DNA of 64,000 bases, taken from NCBI GenBank assembly GCA_029260115.1, contig JAJDDW010000034.1:1-64000 (forward strand). Direction: 5' to 3'. Both the position numbers and the translations under genes were made by a program. The notes under the pieces were generated by a model that saw nothing but the letters and a program-made list of their open reading frames with translations, ran no database searches and was not told the origin of the DNA. This stretch comes from Phycisphaerae bacterium (GTDB lineage Bacteria > Planctomycetota > Phycisphaerae > UBA1845). Positions 28,433-36,536 of the stretch are shown piece after piece. Numbering within the stretch: the stretch's first letter is position 1; each line of letters opens with the position of its first letter.

Positions 28433-29062
28433 ATGGGTAGATACATCGGACCAGTCTGTAGACTTTGCCGCCGAGAGGGTATCAAGTTGATGCTCAAAGG
28501 CGCGCGTTGCGAAACCGCGAAATGCGCAATGGAAAAGCAGTGGCGGGCTAAGCCGCCAGGCATGCATGGTTGGCGACGACGTAAAGGTAAAGATTACGTT
28601 GTCCGTCTGCGCGAAAAGCAGAAGGTCAAGCGTTATTATGGCGTTCTGGAACGTCAGTTCATGATCTATTTCCGTGCGGCTGAGCGTAGTAAGGTTAATA
28701 CCGGCGAGGCGCTTCTGTCATTCTTGGAGCGTCGTTTTGATAACGTCGTGTGGAAGCTTGGCTTTTCGCCTTCACATCGAGCGGCACGAGCCTCCATTGC
28801 TCATGGGCATTTTTATGTCAATGGCCGACGACTCAATCGCCCGAGTTACCTTGTACGTCAAGGCGATACCATTGGCGTTAAGCCAGCGGAGCGCAGTCAA
28901 AATATGGTGAAGGCGAATGTTGGAGACGGCGCGCCGACGCTACAGTCTTGGTTAACTATTGATACCAAGACGTTAGAAGGAAATATCACAGCGTTACCTA
29001 CTCGGGAAGATGTACAAATTCCGGTAGAAGAACAGCTGATCATCGAAATGTGTAGTCGGTAG
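28433..29062 (+). CDS. rpsD: 30S ribosomal protein S4, zinc-binding type
   Basis: A 209-residue S4, primary 16S binder and often the alpha-operon repressor. The N-terminus is the Cys-containing form (PVCRLCRREGIKL ... CETAKC; C9, C12 and a later C-x4-C pair), followed by the S4 RNA-binding domain with RRFDNVVWKLGF and ARASIAHGHFYVNGRRLNRPSYLV. rpoA follows after 82 bases from its best start. Confidence 0.97.
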   Translation: MGRYIGPVCRLCRREGIKLMLKGARCETAKCAMEKQWRAKPPGMHGWRRRKGKDYVVRLREKQKVKRYYGVLERQFMIYFRAAERSKVNTGEALLSFLERRFDNVVWKLGFSPSHRAARASIAHGHFYVNGRRLNRPSYLVRQGDTIGVKPAERSQNMVKANVGDGAPTLQSWLTIDTKTLEGNITALPTREDVQIPVEEQLIIEMCSR

Positions 29063-29144
29063 GTACCGATTGTTTAATATTCGATTGGCGGGCTTGGGTG
29101 TCCGTCGATTTAGTCCCGCAATATGTCGGGTGGAGGTCATCCCA

Positions 29145-30266
29145 ATGCGTATTCGCTGGCGAGGATTAGAGTTGCCGGGCCGTATTCGTCGTGACGAAGC
29201 GGTTAGCAACGAATCGTACGCGCGTTTTACCATTGAACCGTTTGAGCAGGGTTACGGAACCACGATAGGCAATTCGCTTCGGCGGGTGCTCCTTTCGAGT
29301 CTCGAAGGTTCTGCGATTACGTCCGTCAAAATAGACGGCGTTGCTCATGAATTCGCCTTGGTTGACGGCGTCATGGAAGATGTCGTAGACGTCATCCTTA
29401 ATATCAAGGGTATCGTTGTTAGTTACGATGGCGAGGAGCCTAAAACGATCACCGTAGAGCGAACGACAGCTGGTGTTGTTAAGGCTGGTGATATTGTCAC
29501 CGACGCTTCTGTGAAGATCATGAATCCTGAGCATGTGATCGCAACACTCTCGACGGACATGAAATTCCGCGCTGAATTCACCGTCGAAACTGGGCGAGGA
29601 TATGCGACGGCAAAAGAAAATCGTTCGCCAGAACAAGAGGTGGGCGTTATTCCTGTTGACGCCGTATTTTCGCCGATCCTACGTGTTAGATATAACACCG
29701 AAGATATTCGCGTTGGTCAGCGTACCAATTACGATCGCTTGATTCTTGAAGTTTGGACCGATGGTTCAATTCTTCCGGAAGATGCGCTGGTAGAAGCTGC
29801 GATGATTTTGCGTAAGCATCTTAATCCTATCGTGATGTATCAAGAGCTTGGCGACGATATGGTCGATATGCCGGATCTTGGTGAGGTCGCCGCGAGTGCG
29901 ACTGGCGATAAATCGTTAGATGAGTTGTTGGATCGGCCAGTATCAACACTGAGTCTTTCGGTGCGTTCCGGCAATTGCTTAGAGGCTGGTCGTATCACCA
30001 CACTGCGACAATTGGTTCAATATACCGAAGGTGACTTAAATCGGTTACGTAGCTTTGGTAAAACTTCATTGCATGAAGTTCAACGGGAATTAACGCAGCT
30101 TGGTTTGCATTTAGGCATGATTCCTAAAGACCCGCCCGCGCCTGGTACGACGGCTTCATTAGGTGTTGGTTTTGCCGATGAAGTTTCGGCGAATACATCA
30201 GCGAATCCTGGTACACCCGACGATGCTGCATCTGGTCCGATGACCGCGTTCACAATGAATGATTAG
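29145..30266 (+). CDS. rpoA: RNA polymerase alpha subunit
   Basis: A 373-residue alpha. The N-terminal dimerisation domain has EQGYGTTIGNSLRRVLLSSLEG, and the C-terminal domain (about 257-325) has VRSGNCLEAGRITTL with the DNA-contacting R265 and N268 equivalents; the E. coli K298 position reads T (FGKTSL). After LGLHLGMIPKD there is a roughly 48-residue Ala/Thr/Ser/Pro tail ending MND, absent in E. coli. The frame is open from 29070, but GGAGG at 29132-29136 fits the ATG at 29145 and the conserved sequence starts there. Confidence 0.97.
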   Translation: MRIRWRGLELPGRIRRDEAVSNESYARFTIEPFEQGYGTTIGNSLRRVLLSSLEGSAITSVKIDGVAHEFALVDGVMEDVVDVILNIKGIVVSYDGEEPKTITVERTTAGVVKAGDIVTDASVKIMNPEHVIATLSTDMKFRAEFTVETGRGYATAKENRSPEQEVGVIPVDAVFSPILRVRYNTEDIRVGQRTNYDRLILEVWTDGSILPEDALVEAAMILRKHLNPIVMYQELGDDMVDMPDLGEVAASATGDKSLDELLDRPVSTLSLSVRSGNCLEAGRITTLRQLVQYTEGDLNRLRSFGKTSLHEVQRELTQLGLHLGMIPKDPPAPGTTASLGVGFADEVSANTSANPGTPDDAASGPMTAFTMND

Positions 30267-30324
30267 ACTGATAGTTTCCGTTTTTGCGTAACGTTTTTTT
30301 GAGATTTGTAAGAGGTTTGGCACT

Positions 30325-31020
30325 ATGCGACATCGTATTCACCTTCGAAAACTTAATCGAACCTCCGAGCATCGCAAAGCAATGCTTCGTAATATGGCTC
30401 AGAGTCTCATTGAGCATGGACAGATCACGACTACGATCGCCAAAGCAAAAACGTTGCAGCCATTCTTTGAGCAGTTGCTAACTGTGGCGATAAAAGTGCG
30501 TAAAATGGCCGCTGCGTCAGATAAACCTGGATCGTTGCGTATGCGGCGCAAGCTTCATCAAGAATTGAGCGACCGTAGCATCATCCCTGCAGAGCATCGG
30601 CTTGATTATGCTGCGATGTCAGATGCACAGCGTTCGAAATCGTTACGCATGGCTAGTGGTCGTCGATACCGAACCGGTGAGCCAAAGGGGCGTTTGGTAT
30701 TTACGGGAGAGTCTGTCATCCATCGTTTGGTTGAGACCATCGCGCCTACTTATGAATCTCGTCCAGGGGGTTATACCAGAATAATCCGTTTGTTTAAGCA
30801 CCGGATTGGTGACTCAACACAGCTTGCGATCATTCAGCTTGTCGGTGGCGAGGAAGCACCAACTTCCTTAGCTAAGCCAAACCCAACAGCGCGACGTCGC
30901 CGAATTAATTCCCGTTATGCTGCGGCGATTAAAGCGACTAAGAGTTGGGGTAAATCAGCGCCGGCGAAAGCCGCTCCGACCAGTGCACCAGCTAGTGATG
31001 CTCCAGGCGACGACGCCTAG
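30325..31020 (+). CDS. rplQ: 50S ribosomal protein L17, enlarged
   Basis: L17 with 231 residues against 120-140 in most bacteria. The N-terminus (RHRIHLRKLNRTSEHRKAML) and RPGGYTRIIRLFKHRIGDS with AIIQLVG are the conserved halves. They are separated by about 55 extra residues (MRRKLHQELSDRSIIPAEHR ... PKGRLVFTG), and the C-terminus carries a basic segment plus an Ala/Pro/Ser-rich tail ending GDDA. Long L17 forms are known in planctomycetes (from memory). Last gene of the cluster; a hairpin overlaps its stop codon. Confidence 0.95.
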   Translation: MRHRIHLRKLNRTSEHRKAMLRNMAQSLIEHGQITTTIAKAKTLQPFFEQLLTVAIKVRKMAAASDKPGSLRMRRKLHQELSDRSIIPAEHRLDYAAMSDAQRSKSLRMASGRRYRTGEPKGRLVFTGESVIHRLVETIAPTYESRPGGYTRIIRLFKHRIGDSTQLAIIQLVGGEEAPTSLAKPNPTARRRRINSRYAAAIKATKSWGKSAPAKAAPTSAPASDAPGDDA

Positions 31021-31040
31021 CGTGAGCGCTAGGCTGTTTC
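31015..31040 (+). terminator. Probable terminator of the alpha operon
   Basis: GCCTAGCG-TGAG-CGCTAGGC is a perfect 8 bp stem with four-base loop, overlapping the rplQ stop (TAG at 31018-31020), followed by TGTTTC. A strong hairpin with a weak T-run, placed exactly where the ribosomal cluster ends. Confidence 0.65.
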
Positions 31041-31111
31041 ATCGTCTTGGTCTGTTATAGCTCGGAGGTTCTTCGCTTTGCGTTGCTAATCATAAATGGT
31101 GAGAGCTGAGC

Positions 31112-31537
31112 ATGGCTGCGCAACCCTCTGATTGTATTTTCTGCAAAATTATTCAGCGACAGATCCCCGCCTCGATTATTTTTGAAGATCATTGCGCCGT
31201 CGCTATTCTGGACGTTAATCCATTAGCCTCAGGGCATTTGCTAGTTATTCCAAAAGTTCATGTTAACCAACTTGTCGATTTATCTGATAGCGTAGCCGCT
31301 GACGTGGGTCGTCTATTGCCGAAATTGGGGCGGACCTTGTTGAAAGTTACCGGCGCGGCAGGATTTAACGTGTTGCAAAATAACGGCGAAGTTGCAGGCC
31401 AAGTGGTGAACCATGTACATTTTCATTTAATCCCACGGCGTGAAGGTGACAGCTTGGGGTATCGCTGGCAGGCCGGCCTATATGAAGATGACCAAATGCG
31501 CGACACCTGCGAATCGTTCAAACAAGCCTTAATCTAG
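31112..31537 (+). CDS. HIT-family nucleotide hydrolase
   Basis: A 141-residue histidine-triad protein of the Hint/HinT type, cytosolic hydrolases of nucleoside phosphoramidates and related AMP adducts. The triad HVHFHLIPR holds H101, H103 and H105 (H103 the nucleophile position in the family); the N-terminal CIFCKIIQ provides C8 and C11, commonly zinc-binding in this family; GHLLVIPKVH is the conserved core. It lies 91 bases after rplQ on the same strand behind the terminator candidate. The physiological substrate cannot be told from sequence. Confidence 0.92.
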   Translation: MAAQPSDCIFCKIIQRQIPASIIFEDHCAVAILDVNPLASGHLLVIPKVHVNQLVDLSDSVAADVGRLLPKLGRTLLKVTGAAGFNVLQNNGEVAGQVVNHVHFHLIPRREGDSLGYRWQAGLYEDDQMRDTCESFKQALI

Positions 31538-31749
31538 GCGGAAGATCGGTCTGAGGCTGCTGTCATTTTCCATTAATGTCCCCCGCGCTACAATATGGTC
31601 AGGCTCATGGACAAGTTGCCCTAAAGGGGGCAAACTATCCGGGTAGGGTGAATAGAGTTTCCAGTGACAATCATCCGTCATCGATAATGAATGCCTAGAA
31701 AACAAGCATAATTAAAGATTAAGCATCTGCATTACATGTGTGAGAAAAT

Positions 31750-31836
31750 CGGAGAGGGGGGGATTCGAACCCCCGGTACAGTTACCCGCACACTGGTTTT
31801 CGAAACCAGCCCCTTCAGCCACTCGGGCACCTCTCC
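31750..31836 (-). tRNA. tRNA-Ser(CGA)
   Basis: Read on the minus strand this is an 87-base class II tRNA: acceptor stem GGAGAGG/CCTCTCC, discriminator G73, D-arm GCCCGAGTGGC, anticodon stem CTGGT/ACCAG around TTCGAAA (anticodon CGA, reading UCG serine codons), a long variable arm and the T-loop GGTTCGAATCC. The CCA end is not encoded. A possible promoter upstream on the minus strand is TTGCCT (31933-31938), 15 bases, TATATT (31912-31917). Confidence 0.97.
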
Positions 31837-32011
31837 TGAAAAGCGCATGGCTCGATTCGGCGGGCGTGGTTAGCCCGTCACTGCGAGATTTCAACGCTAG
31901 ACGATAGAGAGAATATAGGCGTGTTATGCGTTAGGCAACTATACCGCAGCGTTTTCGACTGGGCGGTGTCTTGGAATTGCTGATATATCGTTAATTAGAG
32001 CCGATTGGCTA

Positions 32012-32560
32012 TTACGCAATTTGCCGAGAGACTGTTTCCTCGGATTCAACGTCTGCTACGAGTGCGCGATAGATGATGGTACGTCGCTCCGCACCGCCTA
32101 GGCCAACGCCGGACTGGAGGATGTTAAGTGACTCCTCGCACAGATTGCCCAAATGACGATGAAGGGCTAACCCGTCCACTTCATCATTTTCAGAAGGCAG
32201 GCCGCTCTCATCAAATTGGCCCATGAGCGTAAACGACGCGATCGCGTGATCCACGTTTGTCAACTCGATCAAAGTCTGCTCCCAGTTGTGGAGGGAGAAA
32301 CTGCCGCTGTCGATCATCTCACGAAGGTCAAGATATTCCTGCGTTAACGTAGGGCATGTCAATTCTGTATTGCCCATAATTGTTAGAAAAAATTTCGGTG
32401 CGGGCGATTGATTGCTATTCCGTTCTCGGCCACGCTGATCCATGATCATTTGAGCGATGGTAGGCCTAACTAGTGTGCATTGTCCCATGAGGGTCAGATA
32501 GAACTTCTTCTCCGACCTCAACTGCCCTTCATGCCCGGACATGATGCAAATGTTAATCAT
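32012..32560 (-). CDS. Hypothetical protein with repeated LTxMG motif
   Basis: A 182-residue protein of unknown function. I do not recognise a family. It shows an internal repeat: FYLTLMGQCTLVRPTIAQ, FFLTIMGNTELTCPTLTQ and, more weakly, SFTLMGQFDESGLPS, each a hydrophobic strand then MG(N/Q), which might form repeated beta elements. No signal peptide or membrane helix is evident. GAGGA sits six bases before the ATG at 32560, so I reject the earlier in-frame ATG at 32590. It is divergent from the sulfotransferase gene, 410 bases away. Confidence 0.65.
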   Translation of the reverse strand: MINICIMSGHEGQLRSEKKFYLTLMGQCTLVRPTIAQMIMDQRGRERNSNQSPAPKFFLTIMGNTELTCPTLTQEYLDLREMIDSGSFSLHNWEQTLIELTNVDHAIASFTLMGQFDESGLPSENDEVDGLALHRHLGNLCEESLNILQSGVGLGGAERRTIIYRALVADVESEETVSRQIA

Positions 32561-32970
32561 GACAATTCCTCGCCAAATCCACTTCGTCAAATCTCAAGTC
32601 TATCTTGCCCGAGATGATACCGTATTCGTAGCCGGTGTGGGAATATTTTGGTTTGTCGACCTCGGCCCGAAGTCAGGGCAGAATTTCGGCAAGCTCATTC
32701 GCCTGCATCCTCATCCAGACTTCCTAGATTGGCCAGGCATCGTACTTCTCGCTTGCCATGAGTATTCCGAGGCACCAGATGCACGCGTCATGTGCCATTT
32801 TGCGCCGATGAGGGGCCATATCAGGTGGGTTATTGTCGATTATTTACCCGATCAGCAATTCGACCTGGATCAATGGCCAGCCGATAATAATTGAGTACGA
32901 TCTCACGTATGGAGCGCGGGAGGTACGATCCAAAGACCAGATAGCTGCCAGGCTCGTAAGGACTATTCGG
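32561..32970. promoter_or_regulatory. Divergent intergenic region
   Basis: This 410-base gap separates the minus-strand repeat protein from the plus-strand sulfotransferase and must hold both promoters. Plus-strand frames are open across 32541-32894 and from 32833, but neither gives a recognisable protein nor a ribosome binding site, so I treat the region as non-coding. I see no convincing -35/-10 pair. Confidence 0.3.
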
Positions 32971-33906
32971 ATGGATGATTCTTCTCAACAGTTTGTCGTC
33001 GTGGGTTCTGTCCGTTCGGGCACCACGCTGCTTCGGTTGATGTTAGATCACCACCCGGACATTTCCTGCATGTACGACAGCGAGTTCATGGTGGCCTTCG
33101 ACGACGAACCGGCCAACTTGGTTCAAACACCTTGGCTAGACGAGCTTCAAAAGGATTGGCATTTCACACATATCAATCTCACCTTGCCCCGAACAGATCA
33201 GACGTATCAAGAGGCCGTCCAATTTTTTTACGAAGAAAGGGCAACTCAATCTGGGAAAAAAATCATCGGGGCGACGGTGCATCGAGATTTTCACCATCTT
33301 CCAAAAATTTTTCCCAACGCAAAATACATCCACATGCTGCGCGACGGCAGGGCGGTCTCACGCTCTATTTGTGCCATGGGCTGGGCAGGTAATATGTATG
33401 CCGGTGCTAAGCAATGGCTATGCACCATGCAACAAGTTGCGTTGCTAAAGTCGGTAATCCCCGAGAAAAACTTTCTCGTTGTGCACTACGATTCGCTGAT
33501 CGGTGATGCGAAGAATGAGCTGGCCCGCATCTGTGAATATCTGGGGACGAATTACGATGAAAAAATGATGTCCTATAGCGACAACTCCAGTTATAGCTTG
33601 CCCGATCCCAGCAAGGTCCACGTATGGAAGCAGCGCATCCCAGCCAAGGAAAAAGCCATCGCAGAAGCCGTAGCTGGCCCTATGCTAACGAGTATGGGTT
33701 ACGAGCTAGAGTTCGAGCCTCAGCGGTTGGGCACAGTGCGTAATTTTATGCTCAGCTGCGATCACTGGTTCAAGAAAAAGCTATTCACCGCAAGGCGATA
33801 CGGCTTTTGGCTATTGCTACAACGCAAGCTCTGCCGCATGTTCGGCTTCAATCAAGACCGCCTGGAAGCACGCTACAGAAAAATATGGGAAGCCCATTTG
33901 CAATAA
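32971..33906 (+). CDS. PAPS-dependent sulfotransferase family protein
   Basis: A 311-residue protein of the Sulfotransfer_3-like group, which moves sulfate from PAPS to an acceptor. The 5'-phosphosulfate loop is VGSVRSGTTLLRLML (residues 11-25, beginning right after a hydrophobic strand) and the 3'-phosphate motif is HMLRDGRAVSRSIC (121-134). The acceptor (carbohydrate, glycan or peptide) cannot be deduced. AAGGA eight bases before the ATG at 32971 fixes the start; the frame is open from 32833. Immediately downstream lies a TIR-bounded repeat. Confidence 0.87.
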   Translation: MDDSSQQFVVVGSVRSGTTLLRLMLDHHPDISCMYDSEFMVAFDDEPANLVQTPWLDELQKDWHFTHINLTLPRTDQTYQEAVQFFYEERATQSGKKIIGATVHRDFHHLPKIFPNAKYIHMLRDGRAVSRSICAMGWAGNMYAGAKQWLCTMQQVALLKSVIPEKNFLVVHYDSLIGDAKNELARICEYLGTNYDEKMMSYSDNSSYSLPDPSKVHVWKQRIPAKEKAIAEAVAGPMLTSMGYELEFEPQRLGTVRNFMLSCDHWFKKKLFTARRYGFWLLLQRKLCRMFGFNQDRLEARYRKIWEAHLQ

Positions 33907-33919
33907 GCTGGTGGGTTTC

Positions 33920-34154
33920 GGACGTGGGGGGAGTCGATGATCAATGCTCAACCCTTTATACCAGTGTTAACAATCAATCACGCTCTTTTCTTAACGGCGG
34001 AGTCATTTCGTTTTGAGGAGGGGGAGACGATGATCGCATGGAAAAACAACATCAAGAGATTGGTGAGCTTTTACCATCCGCGACCTCGTATTACGTCATA
34101 GCTTATTTATGTCGTGAATATGGCACTGCGACGATCATGGACTCCCCCATGTCC
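33920..34154. mobile_element. MITE-like TIR element, copy 1
   Basis: A 235-base element bounded by inverted repeats: 33920-33942 (GGACGTGGGGGGAGTCGATGATC, 23 bases, one more G than its partner; only its first 20 shared positions are clear) and 34133-34154 (GATC-ATGGACTCCCCCATGTCC). The interior is about 80% identical by eye to copy 2 at 35981-36217 in the same orientation. Similarity extends outward on the right (CCACCTGGCCGG, to about 34186). No intact transposase reading frame is inside, so it resembles a non-autonomous element. It abuts the end of the exported-protein gene. Confidence 0.7.
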
Positions 34155-34188
34155 ATAAGAAGGGCATGGACCACCTGGCCGGTGTCAT

Positions 34189-35814
34189 CTAATCGCACGG
34201 CGAGGCTATCGCCCCAGTAAATGCCCGCTGAAAAGCAGCCCAATCAACGAGGTCTACATCTGCGTCCAAGTCGTTATCGTGGACATCTTGGCAAGCCTGG
34301 CTCACTACCACGTCTGGGCCGAACAGGTATCCGGCCAGGTCCGAAGCATCGTTACCATCAACATCACCGTCATGATCCGCATCGTTAGGGCCGTCACATA
34401 AATCGCCAAAGCCGTTCATGTCGGCATCAGCCTGATCCGCATTAGGCACAGTAGGGCAGTTGTCAGTGGCGTCTGGAGTGTCATCAAGATCACAGTCGGC
34501 TACCGTCGTAAATGACCAGACCGGACCAGCCGTTTCGCCAGCCGGATTCTTCGCAATGACCTGCCAGTAATAGGTAGTGTCAGAAGCCAAGGCCCCGGGA
34601 TCACAGGCGGGCAATTCCGTGTCATTACAAACCGCAGCCGTGGGAGTAGCATTGGTATCAAATAGAACATCGTATGTAGCATAGCATGGGTCCGCAGGAC
34701 TACTCACGAAAGTAAGCGCGTTAGCCATTAGCACCGCGCCATCGGTAGCAGGATCCCAGCCATTCCCAATCGAAGAGGGATAAAAGGCCAAGTCCGCACG
34801 CCGCTTGCCGCCAATTGTCTTTGTCACAACCAACGGACGACCGTCCGACCAATCCGCGACACGAATCGAACCCGGAGAAATGTCATATGTAAATGTACGG
34901 AATCGGCCTCCGTCAAATGTGGATACGCCCTCTATAATCGGATGGTTAGCATCATAGACCGTTCCCAATGTGCCACGGTCTTCAGCCACATGCCCCCCGC
35001 GCGGTATAGCGTAGTAACCGTCGTTATTCCAACGACTTTGCATCATTCGTGACGTGTTAGCAATCTCTCCATTACCACTACCGACCTCTAACATCATACA
35101 TACAACACCGCCATCGCTGTCCACATAATCCGCCATGTTGTTTCCCAATTCCTGAGAATTCAAGTAATTAAAATCGCTAAATACTTGTACTGCGTCGAAT
35201 GCTTGTAGCTCCGATAGCAATGGTGTAACTACACGCAGGTTGATAATGCTGACTGTGTTGAATTGCCCGGTAGCCAGGAGCTTGGACTGTATGTCCTCAA
35301 GAGTAAAAGTAAAATCTGAGCCTAACACTGCGACATTAAGCATCGAGCTTGCGGCGACTCCTAAATCAGTCGCGTACAACAGGCTAGATACTTCTTCAGG
35401 TTTTGTTAATGTATTTTGGTTAATTACAGATTGGTCAGTCTCAGTATTCAAAACTTGAGAGCCGACAACAATTGGCCCTTGAAGAATACCGCTACGAGCG
35501 ATGATGGCGTCCAGGGTCGTTCGAATATTCGAAATCCTATCTCCAGATGAGCTGGCAGCCATGTTCCACGCTAGACCCGTATCGACGGTCAATGTGACAC
35601 TGCCATCGATTGGATCCGGATTTGCGGGAACCGGTGGAAACGTGCAACCAACACTAGCATCAACATCCAAAACAATCTGCTCGTTCGAAGAATCGGCCTT
35701 TGCGTTGATTTTTTCTTTCAACGGTGAGCTTTGGGCCTGTGACTCAGTGCCGCAAATACATGCTATGGCCACAACCGTTAAACTCAATAAACTAAAGGAC
35801 TTGCTTATCAACAT
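34189..35814 (-). CDS. Exported protein with ThuA/GATase-like domain, TSP3 and dockerin-like C-terminus
   Basis: A 541-residue secreted protein. A Sec signal peptide (hydrophobic LLSLTVVAIACICGTESQAQ) opens it. Residues about 190-370 (DAVQVFSDFNYLNSQELGNN, YVDSDGGVVCMM, HPIIEG, GRPLVVTKT) look like a ThuA/class-I glutamine-amidotransferase-like fold without an obvious catalytic triad. Then comes a fibronectin-like SDTTYYWQVIAKNPAG segment, a thrombospondin type 3 repeat (TDNCPTVPNADQADADMNG) and a dockerin-like end (DHDGDVDGNDASDLAGYLFG ... DADVDLVDWAAFQRAF), likely calcium-binding. AGGGG about ten bases upstream supports the ATG. It lies between two copies of one TIR element. Function unknown. 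Confidence 0.8.
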   Translation of the reverse strand: MLISKSFSLLSLTVVAIACICGTESQAQSSPLKEKINAKADSSNEQIVLDVDASVGCTFPPVPANPDPIDGSVTLTVDTGLAWNMAASSSGDRISNIRTTLDAIIARSGILQGPIVVGSQVLNTETDQSVINQNTLTKPEEVSSLLYATDLGVAASSMLNVAVLGSDFTFTLEDIQSKLLATGQFNTVSIINLRVVTPLLSELQAFDAVQVFSDFNYLNSQELGNNMADYVDSDGGVVCMMLEVGSGNGEIANTSRMMQSRWNNDGYYAIPRGGHVAEDRGTLGTVYDANHPIIEGVSTFDGGRFRTFTYDISPGSIRVADWSDGRPLVVTKTIGGKRRADLAFYPSSIGNGWDPATDGAVLMANALTFVSSPADPCYATYDVLFDTNATPTAAVCNDTELPACDPGALASDTTYYWQVIAKNPAGETAGPVWSFTTVADCDLDDTPDATDNCPTVPNADQADADMNGFGDLCDGPNDADHDGDVDGNDASDLAGYLFGPDVVVSQACQDVHDNDLDADVDLVDWAAFQRAFTGAIASPCD

Positions 35815-35954
35815 CCATTCCCACCCCTGATTCGAGCCATAATTCGATTATGAGTACATGACAGCCATTCTATACGAATCGAGAGCAACATTTCAAGTAC
35901 TAAAAACCTGTTATACGCAGGATTGAACGTCCTGTTTATCGCCATTTATCTTCA

Positions 35955-36246
35955 AAATGGCCGGGTGGCCCGTGTCTTTGGGACGCGGGGGAGTCGATGA
36001 TCAACGCTCAACCCTTTATGTCAGCGTTAACAATCAATCAAGCACTTTTCTGGCGGGCGGGGTCATCTCGTTTTGAGGAAGGGGAGACGAGGATAGCATG
36101 CAAAATACAACATCAAAAGATTGGTGAGTTTTTACCATCCGCAACCTCGTATTTTTTCATGACTTCTCTATGTCGTGGATATGGCACTACGTCGATCATC
36201 GACTCCCCCATGTCCAAAAAGAAGGACATGGGCCACCCAGCCAAAA
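35955..36246. mobile_element. MITE-like TIR element, copy 2 with extended ends
   Basis: The second copy of the element at 33920. The core inverted repeats are GGACGCGGGGGAGTCGATGA from 35981 and its complement ending at 36215. Here they are extended outward by AAAATGGCCGGGTGGCCCGTGTC (from 35955; quoted in part) matched by its imperfect complement through 36246, giving arms near 50 bases. Interior bases 36001-36190 match copy 1 closely, with a one-base indel near its middle. Same orientation as copy 1, so the two flank the 34189-35814 gene as direct repeats. Confidence 0.7.
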
Positions 36247-36292
36247 TGGCCGGGTGCCCCGTGTCCATGGGACGCGGGGGAGTCGATGATGG
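36242..36292. repeat. Solo third end of the TIR element
   Basis: AAAATGGCCGGGTG, CCCCGTGTC and GGACGCGGGGGAGTCGATGATGG repeat the left end of copy 2 (35955-36003) as a direct repeat right after it. No second half follows, so this is a solo end or the remnant of a tandem insertion. Confidence 0.65.
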
Positions 36293-36536
36293 ACATTCAA
36301 TGACTTTCACCGCGCACTTTTGTTAGTAAGCAGAAAAGCTGATCAGTCATGCAACAGCATGACCTATGCTAATGACATTCACGAGGCACTAAGTCATGCT
36401 TTCTACAGCTACGACAATGAATTTTTGAATGCTTACAGCGCATCGGACTCCGCGCAAGCTGAAGCATGCGGCTCGTGGAGATTACGTTTGATCGTGCGAA
36501 AATTTATCCGCCCCCTAAAAAACGAGTGCAAAATAC
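36293..36536. repeat. Gene-free stretch with REP-like palindrome
   Basis: No gene is recognised here. The palindrome CGCAAGC-TGAA-GCATGCG at 36453-36470 followed by GCTCG closely copies that at 12745-12767. It lies some 70 bases past the stop of the yeiH-like gene (minus strand), as REP elements often do. Confidence 0.5.

Noticed and set aside
32541-32894. 117-codon plus-strand frame before the sulfotransferase
   Set aside because: No ribosome binding site, overlaps the divergent gene's start and the product resembles nothing; more likely promoter region.
36113-36310. Frames within the TIR elements as genes or transposases
   Set aside because: The frames differ between the two copies by a one-base indel and do not conserve a protein.
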